This document shows positions 40,152 through 43,614 of a stretch of 43,614 nt of DNA, in pieces. Positions within the stretch are counted from its first letter, which is position 1. Every line of letters begins with the position of its first letter. The position numbers and the translations under genes are program-made. Source of the DNA: WLMZ01 sp031410915. Lineage in GTDB: Bacteria > Actinomycetota > Acidimicrobiia > Acidimicrobiales > Ilumatobacteraceae. The notes beneath the pieces are model-generated. The model saw only the letters and a program-made list of their open reading frames with translations, ran no database searches and had not been told where the DNA came from. Where the stretch lies: positions 1 to 43,614 of the forward strand of contig JANNZY010000059.1 of assembly GCA_031410915.1 (NCBI GenBank), read 5' to 3'.

Positions 40152-41294
40152 TCAGGAGTGGTCACCGACCGCGTAGTGGTGCGTGAGCGCATCGTGGCCG
40201 AAGTCGCCTGCCGGATCGCGCCACACGGTGTGGACGTGATTCGCGCCGCGCTGGGTGTTGTCGTACTCTGCGAGGAGGCGCGGGCCTTGCACCCGGTAGT
40301 AGTGGCCTTCACCTGGCGCGATGCCTCCGGCCCAAGCGAACGAGAGCGCACTGAGATCCTCGTCAGTGGCGTACTTCGCCGATTCAAGCATGGCGAGGTC
40401 GTCGGGGATTCGGTTCACGTACACGTCGAGCAGGGCGCGCAGGAGCTCGCGTTGGCCTGCGTCCAGTCCCGCCGCCGAGATCCCCTTGTAGTGCAGAGCG
40501 CTCAGACGAACCGCCTCGAGGTGCGCGGGAGTCAGCCCGGCGGTCTGTTCGGCAGCGAGTTGCATCTCGTCAACCCGGTCTCCGAGTTGCCCTGTGAACG
40601 GCGCTCGCCAGACGTCGGCGAGCGATTTCGGTAGGTCGCCATCAGCCAAACCAAACGTCACCCTGTTCGCACTCACCAGGTCGACCGGAGCGACTGCGGT
40701 GATGATCGCAATCGCTCGCTGCTCGTCGTCGAGCGAGTGCACCAGTTCGCGCCCGAGATCTTCCGCTGCGCCAAGTGGTCGGAGTAGGTGAGGCCCGAGG
40801 AGCGGGGACGTTGCCGGGTCGGCACCGAGGAAGTTGGGGGTCGACCCCACGACCTCGCCGTCCACGATCGTGTGGTTGATCGAGATGTGGTGTCCACCGA
40901 AGCGCCATGCCCAGGGTCGACCGTCGGTCGGGCTCCCGAAGATGCGCACGAAATACAGGCCAGGATCGCGCCCGCGCTCGCGTCCCCACGACGAGGTCCA
41001 ACCCTCCAGTTCGTCGAGGACGTTCTCAAGCCCCATCACGGTCGACGCCGTCACGTAGCCGGCGCGTGACAGACCAGTTGCAAGGAGGCGGTGAGTGAGG
41101 CGGTGCTGTGATGGGCTCATCGCCGAGACTGCGAGGCCGCCGTGATCGGTGGGCGTGTAGAACCACATCGTTCGCTCGTGGTGGTCGTCGATCGGCCACG
41201 CGGCAACCGATAGCTGCCGTTCGTCGAGCGAGTCGAGGAGGCGCTGCGCTGCGTCGGCCATGCGCCCAGCAGCTTGATGACGCGCCCCCATCAT
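40152..41294 (-). CDS. DUF3500-family protein
   Basis: This protein of about 380 residues has the DUF3500 pattern: MADAAQRLLDSLDERQ, then RTMWFYTPTDHGGL, HRLLATGLSRAGYVTASTVMGLENVLDELEG, WRFGGHHISINHTIVDGEVVGSTPNFLGADPA and a late HYYRVQGPRLLAEYDNTQ. His/Asp/Glu positions suggest a metal site, but no reaction has been established to my knowledge. The start is either ATG 41294 or ATG 41261. The frame continues further upstream but overlaps the permease gene. It lies directly after the sugar-type transporter genes, so it may act on the imported compound. Confidence 0.85.
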   Translation of the reverse strand: MMGARHQAAGRMADAAQRLLDSLDERQLSVAAWPIDDHHERTMWFYTPTDHGGLAVSAMSPSQHRLTHRLLATGLSRAGYVTASTVMGLENVLDELEGWTSSWGRERGRDPGLYFVRIFGSPTDGRPWAWRFGGHHISINHTIVDGEVVGSTPNFLGADPATSPLLGPHLLRPLGAAEDLGRELVHSLDDEQRAIAIITAVAPVDLVSANRVTFGLADGDLPKSLADVWRAPFTGQLGDRVDEMQLAAEQTAGLTPAHLEAVRLSALHYKGISAAGLDAGQRELLRALLDVYVNRIPDDLAMLESAKYATDEDLSALSFAWAGGIAPGEGHYYRVQGPRLLAEYDNTQRGANHVHTVWRDPAGDFGHDALTHHYAVGDHS

Positions 41295-41316
41295 TCGTAC
41301 AGGAGCGTTCGGCCGG

Positions 41317-42372
41317 TCATGAATCGGTCCGCAGGCGCGATGATGGACGGACGCGTGGCGCGCGAGGTTGCCGTCGGTAACGCGCGAAGTGATGTGCGAC
41401 GCGCTGCTGGACCGGTCCTTGCGCACCGACTGCAATCGCGAGCACTGCGGCCTCCATCAGCATCTGAGTCGACGTCGGGATGCCGAGCGACAGCACCAAT
41501 TGGGACAGCTGACTGAGGAACAGCGCTCCAAGAGCTGTGCCGAACACGTTACCCCTGCCTCCCCCGAAGGCCGTGCCACCGACGACCACAGCTGCGATGG
41601 AGGGAAGCAGGTACCGATTCCCAGAAGTGACGTTCGGGGTGCTCACGTATCCCGCGAGCAGAATGCCGGCAGCGCCATAGCACCAGGCCGCCGCCACGTA
41701 GCTCGACACCTTGAGTCGTGTTGCCGGGATGCCGGACGCGATCGCCGCACGTTCACTTGCGCCGACCGCCTGCAGCTGTCGGCCCCACACGGTGCGAGTC
41801 GTCAACACACTCGCGATCACGACGAGCACGGCGCCGACCAGCAACGAGTTCGAGATTCCGGCGGTCTTGGAGAGGCAGAAGTCGGCAAGCGAGCGGGGCG
41901 CACGCACCGGGGTGCCTCCGGAGTAAGTCAGCGCTGCCCCAGAGAGCACCACGCTCATCGCAAAGGTGGTGACGAGCGGGGTGACGTTCAGAACGGACAC
42001 GATGAAGCCGTTCAGCAACCCGATCAGCGTCGTCACGCCCAACACCGCAGCGATTCCGATCAACACGCTGCCGTGATCGGAAGCGACCTTGCTGCCGACA
42101 AGCGCAGCGAGCGTCATCGTCCCGGCAACCGAGAGATCGATGCCTCGTGCCATCACGACCAGGGTCTGTCCGATCGCGGCCAGGGCGAGGATGCCCGCGA
42201 AGGGCAACATCGAATTGAGGGATGAGCCGCTGACGCTTGCGGGCTCGAGCAGTGCACTGAGGATGAACACAGAAACCGTGCACCACAGGACTGCGGGAAG
42301 ACTGAGCGCGATGCGCCAGCGTGGCCGGGCGCGTTGATCCACCGGCTCGGCGAGAAGCGACGAATCAGCCAC
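41317..42372 (-). CDS. Ribose-type ABC transporter permease (RbsC-like)
   Basis: This 351-residue integral membrane protein has about eight to ten helices. The EAA-like region is VVMARGIDLSVAGTMTLAALVG, followed by LLNGFIVSVLNVTPLVTTFA and GRQLQAVGASERAAIASGIP, all typical of BPD_transp_2 permeases. The start is GTG 42372, overlapping the upstream gene by 8 bp. The longer open frame is a shadow. The C-terminal about 35 residues are Arg-rich. It probably forms a heterodimer with the permease half of the upstream fusion. Confidence 0.87.
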   Translation of the reverse strand: MADSSLLAEPVDQRARPRWRIALSLPAVLWCTVSVFILSALLEPASVSGSSLNSMLPFAGILALAAIGQTLVVMARGIDLSVAGTMTLAALVGSKVASDHGSVLIGIAAVLGVTTLIGLLNGFIVSVLNVTPLVTTFAMSVVLSGAALTYSGGTPVRAPRSLADFCLSKTAGISNSLLVGAVLVVIASVLTTRTVWGRQLQAVGASERAAIASGIPATRLKVSSYVAAAWCYGAAGILLAGYVSTPNVTSGNRYLLPSIAAVVVGGTAFGGGRGNVFGTALGALFLSQLSQLVLSLGIPTSTQMLMEAAVLAIAVGAQGPVQQRVAHHFARYRRQPRAPRVRPSSRLRTDS

Positions 42373-43614
42373 GTTGTCCTCGCACTGTCGAGTAGAGGCT
42401 GGCTGCACAGAGGGTGAGGCCGCCCAGCAGGTACTGCTGCCACTCGAGGCTCCAGCCGACGAATTGGACGACTGTGTTGATCTGGATGATCGTGGCCGCA
42501 CCGAGCACAGCGCCGACGAACGATCCACGACCCCCGAAGATGCTCGCACCGCCGAGCACCACAGCGGCCACGCTGGACAAGGTGTAGCTGTTGCCGATCG
42601 TGGCGTTGCCGGTGTTCGACTGGGCCATCAACATAAAGGCTGCCAGCGTGGCGAACAGTGCGGAGCCGCAATACGCCATGAGCAGGAACTTGCGGGTGCT
42701 GACCCCCACCTTTCGGGCCACCTGGCCATCAGAACCCGTTGCGCGAACGCGAACGCCCACCGAGGTGCGGTACAGGAAGAGCTCGAACGCGATGGCCACG
42801 ATCGCCACCGCGATCACGGCGCCCGGCACGATGCCCCATCGCGAGCGCACGATGTCGGTGAAATCACGTGAGATCGCGCCGCCTGAGGTTGGTCTCAAGA
42901 TGAGCGACACGCCCTGCAATGCGCTGAACGTGACGAGAGTGGCGATCAGCGCGTTGATCTCGAGGAGCTCCGTCAAAGCCCAGTTCAGCAATCCGACGGC
43001 CAGTCCGACGACGACCATCACAGCCACCGTGGCGGCCATACCCACCCCCGAGACCCCCGGCCCCAACATGAACGAGGCGATGACCACCTGCAGACCTGCG
43101 AGCGGTCCGATCGACAGGTCGATCGCGCCGGTGATCATCACGAGCTGCTGTCCGAGCGCAAACAGCGCCAGTGTGCCGACCAGCGGTAGCAGGAGCGTGA
43201 AGTTCCGCGAGGTGACGTAGAACGGGCTCGCATCGGCGGCGACCCACGCCAGCGCGATCAAGGCTGGAACAAGTGCGAGCGCCGGGGCTCTGTCGCTGTG
43301 CGTAACTCGCTCGAGCGTCCTCACCTTCCGCTCGACCCGCTGAGGTCTCGATTCTTCTCCGTGCGCAGTCGTCGATGTCATCGCGGCCTGCGTGATCGCT
43401 CGCTCGGTGATGTCGGTGCCGATCAACTCAGTGACAGGACGGCCGCGCGAGAAGATGACCACCCGATCGCACAGGCCGGCGAGCTCGGCGGCGTCGGCGG
43501 ACACGACGATGACGCCGGTGCCCCGTTCTGCCGCCGATCGCAGAAGACCGTACAGCTCTGTTCGCGCCCCGATGTCGACTCCCTGCGTCGGCTCGTCCGC
43601 GAGGAAGACCTTTG
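42365..43614 (-). CDS. Fused ABC sugar-type transporter: ATPase C-terminus joined to permease (5' end outside window)
   Basis: The frame is open to the window edge. Its first residues are the end of a sugar-type ABC ATPase: VFLADEPTQGVDIGAR (Walker B and D-loop), TGVIVVSADAAELAGLCDRVVI, then TERAITQAAM, the usual C-terminus of RbsA/MglA ATPases. Without a stop it continues through a Ser/Glu/Arg-rich linker (MTSTTAHGEESRPQR) into an RbsC-type permease (QLVMITGAIDLSIGPLAGLQVVIA, then GGASIFGGRGSFVGAVLG). An internal ATG at 43381 could make a separate permease. ATPase domains one and two lie beyond the window. Confidence 0.85.
   Translation of the reverse strand, partial: KVFLADEPTQGVDIGARTELYGLLRSAAERGTGVIVVSADAAELAGLCDRVVIFSRGRPVTELIGTDITERAITQAAMTSTTAHGEESRPQRVERKVRTLERVTHSDRAPALALVPALIALAWVAADASPFYVTSRNFTLLLPLVGTLALFALGQQLVMITGAIDLSIGPLAGLQVVIASFMLGPGVSGVGMAATVAVMVVVGLAVGLLNWALTELLEINALIATLVTFSALQGVSLILRPTSGGAISRDFTDIVRSRWGIVPGAVIAVAIVAIAFELFLYRTSVGVRVRATGSDGQVARKVGVSTRKFLLMAYCGSALFATLAAFMLMAQSNTGNATIGNSYTLSSVAAVVLGGASIFGGRGSFVGAVLGAATIIQINTVVQFVGWSLEWQQYLLGGLTLCAASLYSTVRGQRG

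Noticed and set aside
40152..43614. Mobile element or phage origin of the right end
   Set aside because: No transposase, integrase, terminal inverted repeat or attachment site was found. Only the VOC remnant hints at recombination.

Overview
The window looks like a chromosomal catabolic region of a high-GC actinobacterium. Supporting signs are three F420-type luciferase-like oxidoreductases, many ATGA/GTGA start-stop overlaps, GTG/TTG starts, and an ABC lipoprotein with a Thr/Ala/Pro-rich linker (TTAAGGDTTAAP type). That linker style points towards Acidimicrobiia such as Ilumatobacter relatives, but this is inference from style, not a search. No rRNA, tRNA, CRISPR, intact insertion sequence or phage gene was seen. 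There is no gene-free stretch longer than about 210 bases.

Left half (1-31800). The window opens inside icmF (fused isobutyryl-CoA mutase). A triple 62-bp hairpin repeat follows. Then come several compact operons: (a) minus strand 7017-1239, a PEP-utiliser-like protein, LLM oxidoreductase, P450, SDR and a second LLM enzyme, divergent from ppk2 and an MFS exporter; (b) minus 14676-9144, a branched-chain-type ABC importer (binding lipoprotein, fused LivH-LivM, LivG, LivF); (c) minus 17900-14753, NTF2-like protein, acyl-CoA synthetase, 2Fe-2S ferredoxin and enoyl-CoA hydratase-like protein, divergent from a P450; (d) minus 23062-19151, DUF7064/7065-like protein, epimerase, small helical protein, phosphotransferase and NTF2-like protein, divergent from a Rieske oxygenase; (e) minus 29782-25310, DUF35 protein, thiolase, NTF2-like protein, acyl-CoA synthetase, VOC protein and ABM-domain protein; (f) a small lipoprotein and a sugar-isomerase-like TIM barrel, divergent from an SDR. 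Five promoter gaps of this half carry related dyads of the form AACTAATC-N4-GATTAGTT, suggesting one regulon.

Right half (31974-43614). Everything here is on the minus strand. A ribose-type ABC transporter with ATPase and permease fused in one frame, a second permease and a DUF3500 protein come first. They are followed by a catabolic unit: DAD-like cupin dioxygenase, TetR regulator, acyl-CoA ligase, DUF35 protein, Cys-less (Ltp2-like) thiolase, FAD monooxygenase, LLM oxidoreductase and amidohydrolase. A different palindrome, ACGGNACGTNCCGT, sits directly against a TTGACA box upstream of both the first gene and the amidohydrolase. A broken 3' end of a VOC gene lies at the junction (31892-31978), so the right half may have been joined to the left by recombination.

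Taken together the window encodes uptake (two ABC systems), oxygenation (two P450s, a Rieske oxygenase, an FAD monooxygenase and a cupin dioxygenase), CoA activation (three ligases), and beta-oxidation or retro-aldol side-chain removal (two thiolase-DUF35 pairs and a hydratase). This is the profile of degradation of steroid-, terpenoid- or aryl-ketone-like compounds. The actual substrates cannot be read from the sequence.
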